Assembly: GCA_964633715.1 (NCBI GenBank)
Contig: CAZWHQ010000066.1
Location: forward strand, 1-14,075
Length of the DNA: 14,075 bases
Direction: 5' to 3'
DNA from: JAUWVG01 sp964633715
GTDB lineage: Bacteria; Acidobacteriota; Aminicenantia; Aminicenantales; Aminicenantaceae
The notes beneath the pieces are model-generated. The model had not been told where the DNA came from and did not search any database. It worked only from the letters and a program-made list of their open reading frames with translations. Positions 1-6,208 of this stretch are shown in pieces; position 1 is the first letter of the stretch, and every line of letters begins with the position of its first letter. A program made the translations under genes and the position numbers.

Positions 1-72
1 GCCTGCAATTAAATGATTTATGCTATTTTGGGCTTAGTTTTTGGGGTATGTCCTGTTATAAGGGGCTAGAAC

Positions 73-102
73 AGACACTTTTTCTAGGAAATGAAAGTGT
101 CT
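73..102. repeat. Inverted repeat (9-bp stem)
   Basis: AGACACTTT at 73-81 pairs perfectly with AAAGTGTCT at 94-102 across a 12-nt loop. On the minus strand it lies just after the kinase-type C-terminal remnant at 127-222, so it could be an old 3' hairpin. There is no clear T-run, so I do not call a terminator. Confidence 0.4.
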
Positions 103-126
103 AAGATTTAGTGGAATTGGAGGATA

Positions 127-222
127 TTTTTGTAGCCCCGCCAGCCTCTTCGAGGTCATCTTCGCATCAATAACCTCAGGGAGGCCTGGATCGGCGTCTT
201 TCCAGTTGAAGCCCTTAAATAA
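127..222 (-). pseudogene. C-terminal remnant of a TPR/Ser-Thr-kinase-type protein
   Basis: Read on the minus strand from 222 this translates as a short open stretch containing WKDADPGLPEV followed by DAK and KRLAGLQK. From memory, this closely matches the extreme C-terminus of bacterial TPR-containing eukaryotic-like kinases and related regulators (FLDLWKDADPG...DAKKRLAGL). A stop codon sits directly upstream in frame (about 225). The normal stop after LQK is missing, so only about 32 codons survive. It lies downstream of the HEAT-repeat gene on the same strand, while an N-terminal remnant of the same kind of gene lies upstream of it. The family assignment rests on recall of the motif. Confidence 0.55.
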
Positions 223-229
223 TCAGGGT

Positions 230-256
230 GTATGTCCGAATTATTTGACGACATAC
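230..256. repeat. Inverted repeat (7-bp stem) 3' of the HEAT-repeat gene
   Basis: GTATGTC (230-236) pairs with GACATAC (250-256) over a 13-nt loop. It lies in the 90-bp gap between the stop of the HEAT-repeat gene (313, minus strand) and the kinase remnant. It could be an mRNA 3' hairpin, but it lacks a U-tract. A related GGTATGTCC string occurs at about 46-54. Apart from these items the first 312 bases hold no recognisable gene. Confidence 0.3.
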
Positions 257-312
257 CTAAAGGACAACAGAAGAATCGAAAATAGTAATTCCTGGAAAAA
301 ACAGCCTATTAT

Positions 313-2091
313 TCAATAAATCTCAAACACCAATTTCTTTATTCCGGTGCCGAAAACGTCAAATTCGACGACCTTTGAATTGCGCACCTCGAAGCTCAAG
401 CTGAGGCCGAGCTCCATCGAGGAAACCGTCGACGTACCTTCCGTTAGTTGGTTGTATGCGTTGAAGAGCCCGTTCTGTATGGACGTGTTAAAGACAATAG
501 AATCCAGGATAAATACAGAGGCCGTCGGCAGCTTCGGCTTTTCGCTCCAACTGTAAACGACCGTATAATAGCCGTTTGGTACGTTCCCTAAGACAAAATG
601 GCCTTTGTCATCAGTTGTTGTCATCAGGTCGCTATAAAGCATGCATTCTCGATTACTCTTCATCTCACCCAAAAATACGGACGTCTGAGCCAACGGCTTT
701 CCGTCTTCACGATTAATCAATTGGCCTTGAATTGTCGCCTTGGGTGCCCGCATTCTCATATCGACTAGATTGTCCTGAGTTGAGTTACTGTTTATCTTTT
801 TGTAAAGATCATGATTTTTCTGCCGGAGCGCTTCTTGACGCATCTCGAATAACGTTTGGACGACCTGATCCTGCCCGATCTTGAAACGGCCCGAATCTCT
901 CAATAAGGATAAAGCTTTAAATCGGATGTTATAGGGCTGCTGTCCATCATGGAAGACCGATTCGAGAATGGCTTGGCTAGATAGTTTGTTCAATGCTCGA
1001 ATCCTAACCCATTCGATCGAATCTTTCTTGAAAATATCGGCGAGCAAAGACTGGTCGGTAATCTTCATTATCGCTTCCCCTCGGATTTGAGGAATATCAG
1101 AAGTCCTGGCGATATCCGCTAGCAGGAGCGGATCTGTGATCTTTTTAACGGCTTCCTCGCGAGTTTTATGGTTTTTGGCATTCATGGCGATGTCTGCGAG
1201 CTGGATCTGGTCAGTCATTTTTCTAAGGGCGGCCTCCCTGACCTCATACGAGCCATCACTTATGGCCAACTTAGCAAACAATGATTGATTTTCAAGTTTT
1301 TCAATTGCGACCACACGCACTGCACTGGCCGCATCGCTAACAGCTATTTCGGCAAGCAAGATTTGATCATTCAGTATTTTTACTGCGACTAATCTTGCGC
1401 TGATATCTTCTAAGCTATTCTTGACTATTTCGGCGAGAGGTCCCGGATCCTTATCAGAAAGTTTTTTAGCCGCAGCTATTCGTGCCGAAGCATCATGGGC
1501 ATTTTTGGCAATCTCGACAAGCAAAGACTGGTCCTCCAGTGACTCTATCTCGGATACAGTTGCCTTAACGATGCGCCGCAATGGATGCCCAGTTGGGAGC
1601 CTGTTGCCCGCAGCTTGACGGACATATTCGTTTTTTTCGTTCTTGGCAATCTCGGCAATCACCTGCACATCGGAGACCTTTTTTATCGCGTCCAGACGAA
1701 CTTCGAAGTACTCAGAGGTATTTTTAGCGATCTCAGCAAGCAGAACCTGGTCGGTCAACTTGGATACCGTACCACGACGGCTGGATTTGTCGTTCATTTT
1801 ATAATACGCAGTCTTGCGGACACTGTGGTAATTGGCATTCCAGGTGATATCTTGAACTAGGCTGTGGTTGCCCAGTTTCTCAAGTGCCGCAAGGCAGGTT
1901 GCTAGGTCCTTGTCGTTCTTTGCGATTTTTGCAAGCTTTGCACACGCCTTTTCAATTCCGGACTGGCACTCCTGCGCAAGCTTGTTGATTTTATCAAGGT
2001 CCTGTGCAGAGATTATCGAAATCGAGAATAAGAGTATCGCAACCGCACAAAAAGCGATCCGTTTTAAAATCCATTCCCTCGGTAGTCTCAT
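313..2091 (-). CDS. Exported HEAT/LRV-like repeat protein with C-terminal CarboxypepD_reg-like domain
   Basis: The product has 592 residues. The start at 2091 is supported by a GAGGAGA Shine-Dalgarno (2097-2103) 5-6 nt upstream. Residues 1-29 form a Sec signal peptide (basic N-region, hydrophobic core, cleavage near SA/Q). Roughly residues 110-410 contain about ten repeats of about 26 residues with the pattern DQxLLAEIAKN...VR..A..K(I/L)T, a solenoid of HEAT or leucine-rich-variant type used for protein binding. From residue 452 a beta-sandwich resembling carboxypeptidase regulatory domains begins (ATIQGQLINREDGKPL, DDKGHFVLGNVPNGYY). The remaining 80 residues are unassigned. The protein is probably periplasmic or surface exposed, with a scaffold or adhesion role by inference only. 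It may be read from the promoter at 2256-2284 through an eroded zinc-ribbon ORF. No enzyme motif is visible. Confidence 0.85.
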   Translation of the reverse strand: MRLPREWILKRIAFCAVAILLFSISIISAQDLDKINKLAQECQSGIEKACAKLAKIAKNDKDLATCLAALEKLGNHSLVQDITWNANYHSVRKTAYYKMNDKSSRRGTVSKLTDQVLLAEIAKNTSEYFEVRLDAIKKVSDVQVIAEIAKNEKNEYVRQAAGNRLPTGHPLRRIVKATVSEIESLEDQSLLVEIAKNAHDASARIAAAKKLSDKDPGPLAEIVKNSLEDISARLVAVKILNDQILLAEIAVSDAASAVRVVAIEKLENQSLFAKLAISDGSYEVREAALRKMTDQIQLADIAMNAKNHKTREEAVKKITDPLLLADIARTSDIPQIRGEAIMKITDQSLLADIFKKDSIEWVRIRALNKLSSQAILESVFHDGQQPYNIRFKALSLLRDSGRFKIGQDQVVQTLFEMRQEALRQKNHDLYKKINSNSTQDNLVDMRMRAPKATIQGQLINREDGKPLAQTSVFLGEMKSNRECMLYSDLMTTTDDKGHFVLGNVPNGYYTVVYSWSEKPKLPTASVFILDSIVFNTSIQNGLFNAYNQLTEGTSTVSSMELGLSLSFEVRNSKVVEFDVFGTGIKKLVFEIY

Positions 2092-2106
2092 TTTTTTCTC
2101 CTCATG

Positions 2107-2231
2107 CTATTTTCTTTCTAGTTCTAAAATATCACTAGTATCTATATTTGGAGATATGCCCAAGTCCCTCAAACTTGAGAAGTATTCGCAAAATCCACCC
2201 GACTATGACACTTAGGGCATGTTGTGCTCAT
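2107..2231 (-). pseudogene. N-terminal zinc-ribbon remnant of a Ser/Thr-kinase-type gene (frameshifted)
   Basis: An ATG at 2229-2231 with an AGAGGGA Shine-Dalgarno opens a 20-codon ORF starting MSTTCPKCHS and stopping at 2169. A second frame, open from about 2202 to a TAG at 2107, reads GFCEYFSSLRDLGISP and then DTSDILELERK. Joined by a frameshift these give the layout CPKCH...FC..., then ISP...EL, which I know from zinc-ribbon-headed bacterial Ser/Thr kinases. No kinase domain follows. The HEAT-repeat gene starts 15 nt after the TAG instead. It could be a short leader peptide rather than a relic, but the continuity of kinase-like text in the second frame argues for a relic. Confidence 0.45.
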
Positions 2232-2255
2232 TGTCCCTCTTTGCTAGTCAATACT

Positions 2256-2284
2256 AGGATATTTATTTAAAGAATGAGTGTCAA
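2256..2284 (-). promoter_or_regulatory. Putative sigma70 promoter reading leftward
   Basis: On the minus strand TTGACA (2279-2284) is followed after exactly 17 nt by TATCCT (2256-2261). The predicted transcription start near 2249 lies about 18 nt ahead of the zinc-ribbon start codon at 2231 and about 158 nt ahead of the HEAT-repeat gene. It probably drives both. Confidence 0.45.
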
Positions 2285-2311
2285 ATGGTTTGAAACAGAA
2301 AAATTCATTGT

Positions 2312-2453
2312 TTCTGGTGTCTTCACAGTGTCTATAAGAGACCTAAATAGGCATTAATAGACATGACAGAATCAATACAGAAACAATGCATTGTTTCTGA
2401 TAATAAATATATTTACAGCATTTTCAACAAGTTAGCATAACCCCCTTAAACGG
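2312..2453. repeat. 142-bp direct repeat, copy 1
   Basis: It aligns without gaps to 4071-4212. The first 92 bp differ at only 4 positions, the next 37 bp match at about 21, and the last 13 bp at 12 (about 121 of 142 overall). Homology stops abruptly at 2453, inside the anticodon arm of a truncated tRNA-Arg. The outer 13 bp (CCGTTTAAGGGGG on the minus strand) are part of that tRNA. The block contains a 22-bp palindrome and encodes no protein. It is interpreted as one end of an inserted element or a conserved cassette boundary. Confidence 0.8.
2378..2399. promoter_or_regulatory. Perfect 22-bp palindrome in repeat copy 1
   Basis: The half-site CAGAAACAATG is followed directly by its reverse complement. 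A near-copy with the same arms but a decayed left half lies at 2296-2316, so two sites of one type are spaced about 80 bp apart. Such a dyad suits a dimeric DNA-binding protein (repressor or recombinase). The binding partner is unknown. Confidence 0.5.
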
Positions 2454-2492
2454 TTCCGGAGACCGTCGCTCTGTCCCCTGAGCTACAGGCAC
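2439..2492 (-). pseudogene. Truncated tRNA-Arg (CCG), 5' part only
   Basis: Read from 2492 on the minus strand: acceptor 5' strand GTGCCTG, TA, D-arm GCTC-AGGGGACA-GAGC, G26, a perfect 5-bp anticodon stem ACGGT/ACCGT around loop CTCCGGA (anticodon CCG, Arg), variable region, then GGGGGTT of the T-arm. The sequence then turns into the 142-bp repeat, so the rest of the T-arm and the 3' acceptor strand are absent. It cannot be a working tRNA. Loss at the T-loop is typical of integration events that target tRNA genes. No matching 3' half is visible in this window. Confidence 0.75.
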
Positions 2493-2661
2493 ACCTTAAT
2501 TATTTTCAATGGATTACACTCACTCCTCTTAATGTCTTAAATACAACTGTGACCAAAATATGCCTCTAAATTTTATTACTCCTATTAATAAATTTCAATG
2601 TCTTCGAGCGAACATTCCCTTATAAAAAACAGTCATGTTTTGGTGCAAGTGTTTATTCACA
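2493..2661. other. AT-rich spacer between tRNA remnant and Fic control region
   Basis: I see no coding sequence or clear motif here. The stretch is markedly AT-rich. If the Fic gene arrived as part of an inserted unit, its left boundary should lie in this stretch, but no inverted or direct terminal repeat marks it. Confidence 0.4.
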
Positions 2662-2719
2662 TGTCGATAAAATCGACACATTGATAAAACGTGTAGAATA
2701 TGTTATAAATAATCGACAC
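2662..2719 (+). promoter_or_regulatory. Operator-like repeats around the Fic promoter
   Basis: A perfect inverted repeat TGTCGAT-AAA-ATCGACA spans 2662-2678. The half-site ATCGACAC occurs at 2672-2679, touching the -35 box, and again at 2712-2719, just after the -10 box. ACGTGT (2689-2694) also pairs with ACACGT (2716-2721). Sites bracketing the promoter suggest repression by a dimeric regulator. The Fic protein has a C-terminal winged-helix-like segment, so autoregulation is one possibility. Confidence 0.5.
2681..2709 (+). promoter_or_regulatory. Putative sigma70 promoter of the Fic gene
   Basis: TTGATA (2681-2686), a 17-nt spacer and TATAAA (2704-2709) make a strong match. Transcription would begin near 2716, downstream of any start codon at 2681. 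That rules out the longest possible Fic ORF and favours the ATG at 2750. Confidence 0.6.
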
Positions 2720-2749
2720 GTATTTAGAATTATGATTGAGGTAAATTTC

Positions 2750-3835
2750 ATGAATGCTGACAAAAACAAACCTTTTAATCAATTGCCATCGCTTCCTCCA
2801 GACAAAGAGATAGAAAGTAAAAGCATCCTAAAAAAGGCAACTTTTTCTCATCGATCTCTTGCAGAGCTTAAAGGTATAGCGAATACCATTCCAAATCAAA
2901 CGATTTTGATCAATTCTCTAATTTTACAAGAAGCGCGATCTAGCTCAGAAATTGAGAATGTAGTAACTACAAATGATGAATTATTTAAAGCTTTCTCTTC
3001 TAGCGCACGAACTATCGATCCCCAAACAAAAGAAGTCCTTCGATATCGACAAGCTTTATGGATAGGTTATAATCGTTTAAAAAAGCGTTCAGTTTTCTCA
3101 ACGAATCTTTTTGTCAATATATTTCAAATCATCAAAGAAACAGATGAAGGGATTCGTACTACTCCTGGAACCCGAGTGGCTGACGTAAGGGGAATGATTG
3201 TCTATACACCTCCTGAAGGGGAAAGATTAATCAGAGATAAACTCAAAAAACTGGAAGAATTTATCCATAACGATAGTGACAATATTGATCCCCTGGTTAA
3301 ACTCGCACTAATTCACTACCAATTTGAAGCTATTCACCCTTTTTCCGATGGCAATGGCCGCACAGGAAGAATTATGAATGTTCTTTATCTCGTTTATAGA
3401 AAGCTTCTGGATCTTCCTATTCTTTATTTAAGTGATTACATAATAAAACATAAAGCTGAGTACTATCGATTACTTCGAGAAGTAACTTTCAAAAGAAAAT
3501 GGGAGCCTTGGATTATTTATTTACTAGAAGCTATAGAAAAAACATCAATTGATACAAAAGAAAAAATAATCCAAATCAGAGATCAATTTAATAAAACCCT
3601 AGAAAATGCAAGAAAAAGACTCCCTCCCAATGTTTATTCCAAAGAATTAATCGAGCTCCTCTTTGAACAACCATACTGCAAGATACAGTTTGTTGTTGAC
3701 AAAGGAATTGCAAAACGCCAAACAGCAGCGGAATATCTGAAAGCACTTGAAAAGATCGGAATTGTGAGGAAAAAAAAGGTGGGAAAAGAGAATTTGTTCT
3801 TGAACAGAATATTATATGAAATTCTGAAAAACTAG
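2750..3835 (+). CDS. Fic family protein (class II, SoFic-like AMP-transferase)
   Basis: The product has 361 residues, the usual length for the Shewanella SoFic type. Start ATG 2750 follows TGAGGT (2737-2742). The catalytic Fic motif is complete, HPFSDGNGRTGR at residues 196-207, with His196 as base and GNGR for phosphate binding. These enzymes transfer AMP (or another nucleotide part) from a nucleotide to hydroxyl side chains of target proteins. Residues 65-70 (SSEIEN) fit the inhibitory helix motif (S/T)xxxE(G/N), placed N-terminally as in class II Fic proteins, so activity is probably self-inhibited. The C-terminal 70 residues look like a winged helix. It stands alone with its own promoter and no antitoxin neighbour, between two copies of a 142-bp repeat. 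Its AT-rich composition differs from the GC-richer genes to the right, which fits horizontal gain. Confidence 0.92.
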   Translation: MNADKNKPFNQLPSLPPDKEIESKSILKKATFSHRSLAELKGIANTIPNQTILINSLILQEARSSSEIENVVTTNDELFKAFSSSARTIDPQTKEVLRYRQALWIGYNRLKKRSVFSTNLFVNIFQIIKETDEGIRTTPGTRVADVRGMIVYTPPEGERLIRDKLKKLEEFIHNDSDNIDPLVKLALIHYQFEAIHPFSDGNGRTGRIMNVLYLVYRKLLDLPILYLSDYIIKHKAEYYRLLREVTFKRKWEPWIIYLLEAIEKTSIDTKEKIIQIRDQFNKTLENARKRLPPNVYSKELIELLFEQPYCKIQFVVDKGIAKRQTAAEYLKALEKIGIVRKKKVGKENLFLNRILYEILKN

Positions 3836-4070
3836 AAAATATAGGCACCTTTTGGACACAAGAGTCTGAAATTCAATATAATAAATTCTAATTCGCTGAA
3901 ATTAAAGAAGATATCGGGCAAGAAAAAATAACGGGCGATGGATGGCATAACCGACAGCGTCAGAGTTCTTTGAGCTTTTCTCAAATGAAATCAATTAAGT
4001 ATAACATGAATTTCGAAAACTGTAGCTAAAATGTCAGTACATTAGTCCGAATCCACCTGATGACACATAT
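3836..4070. other. Non-coding AT-rich gap after Fic
   Basis: No gene is evident. A short open stretch after the Fic stop in another frame (LENIGTFWTQESEIQ..., ending near 3892) may be a relic. At about 4048-4066, minus strand, GTGTCATCAGGTGGATT resembles the zinc-ribbon relic at about 2192-2210, suggesting a second eroded copy directly beyond the repeat. A small hairpin (TTTGAG/CTCAAA) lies near 3969-3985, without a T-run. Confidence 0.3.
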
Positions 4071-4212
4071 TTCTGGTGTCTTCACAGTGTCTAGAAGAGA
4101 GCTAAATTGGCATTAATAGACATGACAGAATCAATACAGAAACAATGCAATGTTTCTGATAAATATAGTATTTAGTTCATTCTAAAGAACTTAGGTCATC
4201 CCCCTAAAACGG
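4071..4212. repeat. 142-bp direct repeat, copy 2
   Basis: This is the second copy of the block at 2312-2453, in the same orientation, with starts 1759 bp apart and the Fic gene between them. Its right edge at 4212 falls inside a TPR coding fragment. The shared outer 13 bp here read CCGTTTTAGGGGG on the minus strand, one base different from the tRNA-Arg version. The 22-bp dyad recurs at 4137-4158 with one central change. Confidence 0.8.
4137..4158. promoter_or_regulatory. Imperfect 22-bp palindrome in repeat copy 2
   Basis: Same arms as the palindrome at 2378-2399 (CAGAAACA...TGTTTCTG), with a T to A change near the centre that spoils one base pair. Retention of both arms in a repeat that elsewhere drifted to 57 percent identity hints at constraint, but two copies are thin evidence. 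Confidence 0.45.
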
Positions 4213-4426
4213 CCGCCTATCATCCGGGTTATTTCCTCATACATTTCTGCAGCTTTTTCCCTTTGCACTTGGGCGGAATAGGCCGAAGCCAAAGCATCCA
4301 TGAAGAAAGCATGATCATTACCTAGCTGATTATTAAAATTAATTCCGATTAAGGAAGATACCAGCGATTCCGCAAGTTCTAAATAATATCGCTGAATTGC
4401 CTCTATAAAAGCAAATCTTTTCAGAG
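4191..4426 (-). pseudogene. TPR-domain fragment, truncated at both ends
   Basis: An open minus-strand frame without its own start ends at TAA 4191. It includes FFMDALASAYSAQ and REKAAEMYEEITRMIGGRF, a clear tetratricopeptide helix pair of the kind found near the C-terminus of bacterial TPR-bearing Ser/Thr kinases (compare LALAY...KA..EYE.IT.LT.GR). The last codons (GMT, stop) come from the 142-bp repeat, so the gene is cut there. Upstream it runs into the insertion sequence. If the element begins at 4362, only residues from about VSSLIG onward belong to the original gene. Family by recall; function lost. Confidence 0.6.
4362..4379 (+). repeat. Left outer inverted repeat of the insertion sequence
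   Basis: CAGCGATTCCGCAAGTTC here matches the reverse complement of 6209-6226 with one mismatch. It is a candidate transposon terminus or transposase-binding block. Confidence 0.55.
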
Positions 4427-4440
4427 GAGCAAATTCGCAT
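4427..4440 (+). repeat. Left inner inverted repeat of the insertion sequence
   Basis: GAGCAAATTCGCAT matches the reverse complement of 6149-6162 at 13 of 14 positions. Weaker similarity continues inward to a shared TGACT near 4455-4459 and 6130-6135. Confidence 0.6.
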
Positions 4441-4453
4441 TCGTAAAAAATGC

Positions 4454-4484
4454 TTGACTTTTATCTTTGTCTTTTAACTAATAT
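4454..4484 (+). promoter_or_regulatory. Putative insertion-sequence promoter
   Basis: TTGACT (4454-4459) and TAATAT (4479-4484) are separated by 19 nt, slightly long. They lie 24 nt before the start of the DUF6788-like ORF, just inside the left inverted repeats, as expected for a transposase promoter. Confidence 0.4.
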
Positions 4485-4507
4485 AGATAAAAGAAGGAGG
4501 TTTAACC

Positions 4508-4828
4508 ATGCATCGATCTGCTATGACTAAGATTGAACGCGAAAGCCGTTCCAAACTCAAACCCTATATCACCTGGAATGAATTTATCAGAGGCACTCTC
4601 ACTCTCAGAAAACAGACTTGTGGAAAACCGAATTGTAAATGTCAAAAAGGAGACAAACACACCTGCCTTGTCTTGACCAGGAGTCGAAACGGTCGGGCCG
4701 AACAGCTTTATATTCCCAAAGACAAAGAGGAAATGGTCAGAGAGTGGGTTGAAAACTATCATAAGCTTCAGGAGTTGATCGAGAAGATTTCCTCCTCCTA
4801 CTGGGAGAGATTAAAAAGGAAGGGATAA
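4508..4828 (+). CDS. DUF6788-like transposon accessory protein
   Basis: The product has 106 residues. A strong AAGGAGGT Shine-Dalgarno (4494-4501) sets the ATG at 4508. The central motif RGTLTLRKQTCGKPNCKCQKG, followed by a YIPK segment and a C-terminal helix with NYHKLQELIEKIS, matches small proteins that I recall as DUF6788, often adjacent to transposases. The CGKPNCKC cysteines could bind zinc, with a DNA- or RNA-binding role inferred. Its TAA at 4826 is followed, in the same frame and only 18 nt later, by the first possible transposase start. Confidence 0.75.
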   Translation: MHRSAMTKIERESRSKLKPYITWNEFIRGTLTLRKQTCGKPNCKCQKGDKHTCLVLTRSRNGRAEQLYIPKDKEEMVREWVENYHKLQELIEKISSSYWERLKRKG

Positions 4829-4846
4829 GAGATTCTTCGCAGATTT

Positions 4847-6043
4847 TTGGCCTATGCAGAAAAGCTTTACCATCTCCAGGATCTTTTTTCTCAACTCGAA
4901 GATAGCCGTCAGCGGCCTCAGATTGAGTTGAGGCAGGTGGTGGGGGGAGCGTTTTTGATGATGGCCACCCAGATGGGAAGCCTCAACGCTTTAGAGCAGG
5001 AACAGGAGAAGCCTTTCTGGAAACGATGGTTGGGAGGGGACCTGGCGAGTGCCGACACGATTGGACGGGTCTATGAGGGGCTTGATGTGGAGGGGCTGCG
5101 TTTGGCCGTTCACCGGGTCTATACCCGATTGAAGAGGAATAAGGCTTTGAAGCCACGACATGGGTTTTCCGTCCTGATTGTCGACGGGCATGAATCCTCT
5201 TCCAGCTACCTGCGGTGCTGCGAAGGATGTTTGGAGCGGCACATCAAGATTGGAGGACAAGAGAGGATTCAATATTACCACCGTGAGGTTATTGCCATGC
5301 TCTCCCTGGAGCGATTTCCTCTGCTTTTAGACATCGAGGCGCAACGAAAAGGAGAGGATGAAGTGGCCGCAGCAATGCGTTTGCTGGCCAGAGTTGTTGA
5401 CCGCTATCCGCGCGCCTTTCAGGTCGTGCTGGGCGATGCGTTATATCTGAGAGCTAATGTCTTCCAGTTTTTGTTGGCTCACGGCAAAGAGGCAATAGCT
5501 GTGTTAAAGGACGAGACGCGGGACCTCTGGCAGGATGTACAAAGCCTGTTTCCTCTGGAAGAGCCGGTTCTGGAGGACGACGGCCAGAGAGAACGGCGCA
5601 TCTGGGATATAGAGGGCTTGGAGTCTTGGGAGAGTTTGAAAAGCACGGTTCGTGTGGTCCGGTCGCTGGAGAAAAGGACTTGTCGTCGGCAACGGACAAA
5701 ACAGAAGGAGACACAAACATCTAACTGGATGTGGGCCACCACTTCATCGGCAGACAAAGTGTCGGCCCCAACGATTGTCAATCTGGGGCATGATCGCTGG
5801 CTCATCAAGAATCGAGCCCTCAATGAGATGGTGACCTACTGGCATGCCAATCATCTCTATAGGCATCACCCCAATGCCATCATCGCCTTCTGGCTGTCTC
5901 TCTTCTTAGCACTCAACCTCTTCCGCGCTTTTATCTGCTTGAATATCAAACCGGTTCTCCGGGCTCGACATACGGAACTCTATTTTGCCCGACTCTTATT
6001 TGCTGGCCTCCATGAAGAGCCTATCCACAACAGATCTCCGTAA
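4847..6043 (+). CDS. DDE transposase, possibly inactive (missing catalytic Glu)
   Basis: About 398 residues from a TTG at 4847. There is no in-frame ATG until about residue 38, and no good Shine-Dalgarno close to the TTG. Translation may depend on the upstream ORF, which is in the same frame, or on stop-codon readthrough. First catalytic Asp: IVDGHES (D113). Second: VVLGDALY (D197). The C-terminal block NRALNEMVTYWHANHLYRH...LFRAFICLNIKP is typical of the family. In relatives I recall, the third acidic residue lies in W-x-I-E-N just before this block. Here it reads WLIKN (K321), one G-to-A change from Glu, so catalysis may be lost unless E327 substitutes. Confidence 0.85.
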   Translation: MAYAEKLYHLQDLFSQLEDSRQRPQIELRQVVGGAFLMMATQMGSLNALEQEQEKPFWKRWLGGDLASADTIGRVYEGLDVEGLRLAVHRVYTRLKRNKALKPRHGFSVLIVDGHESSSSYLRCCEGCLERHIKIGGQERIQYYHREVIAMLSLERFPLLLDIEAQRKGEDEVAAAMRLLARVVDRYPRAFQVVLGDALYLRANVFQFLLAHGKEAIAVLKDETRDLWQDVQSLFPLEEPVLEDDGQRERRIWDIEGLESWESLKSTVRVVRSLEKRTCRRQRTKQKETQTSNWMWATTSSADKVSAPTIVNLGHDRWLIKNRALNEMVTYWHANHLYRHHPNAIIAFWLSLFLALNLFRAFICLNIKPVLRARHTELYFARLLFAGLHEEPIHNRSP

Positions 6044-6148
6044 AATCAACTTGATTGAGAGGTCCCTTAGTAAAAATCTGGCAGGGAGGTCTTGTCCAGC
6101 CTCAAATTTCAAGCTTTCGAAGCCATTTTTAGTCAGGAAATCTCCGCT

Positions 6149-6162
6149 ATGCGAATCTGCTC
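6149..6162 (-). repeat. Right inner inverted repeat of the insertion sequence
   Basis: ATGCGAATCTGCTC is the near-perfect reverse complement of 4427-4440. Confidence 0.6.
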
Positions 6163-6208
6163 GATGCCTGTGTTCCCGATATACCACTTCAGAAACCTCC
6201 TTTCAGAG

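Noticed and set aside
2404..2453. Repeat as an integron attC site behind a Fic cassette
   Set aside because: The ends do not fit RYYYAAC/GTTRRRY core sites in both copies, and no integrase is present.
2681..2749. Upstream TTG start extending the Fic protein by 23 residues
   Set aside because: The TTG is part of the -35 box of a strong promoter and lies upstream of the predicted transcription start; ATG 2750 has its own Shine-Dalgarno.
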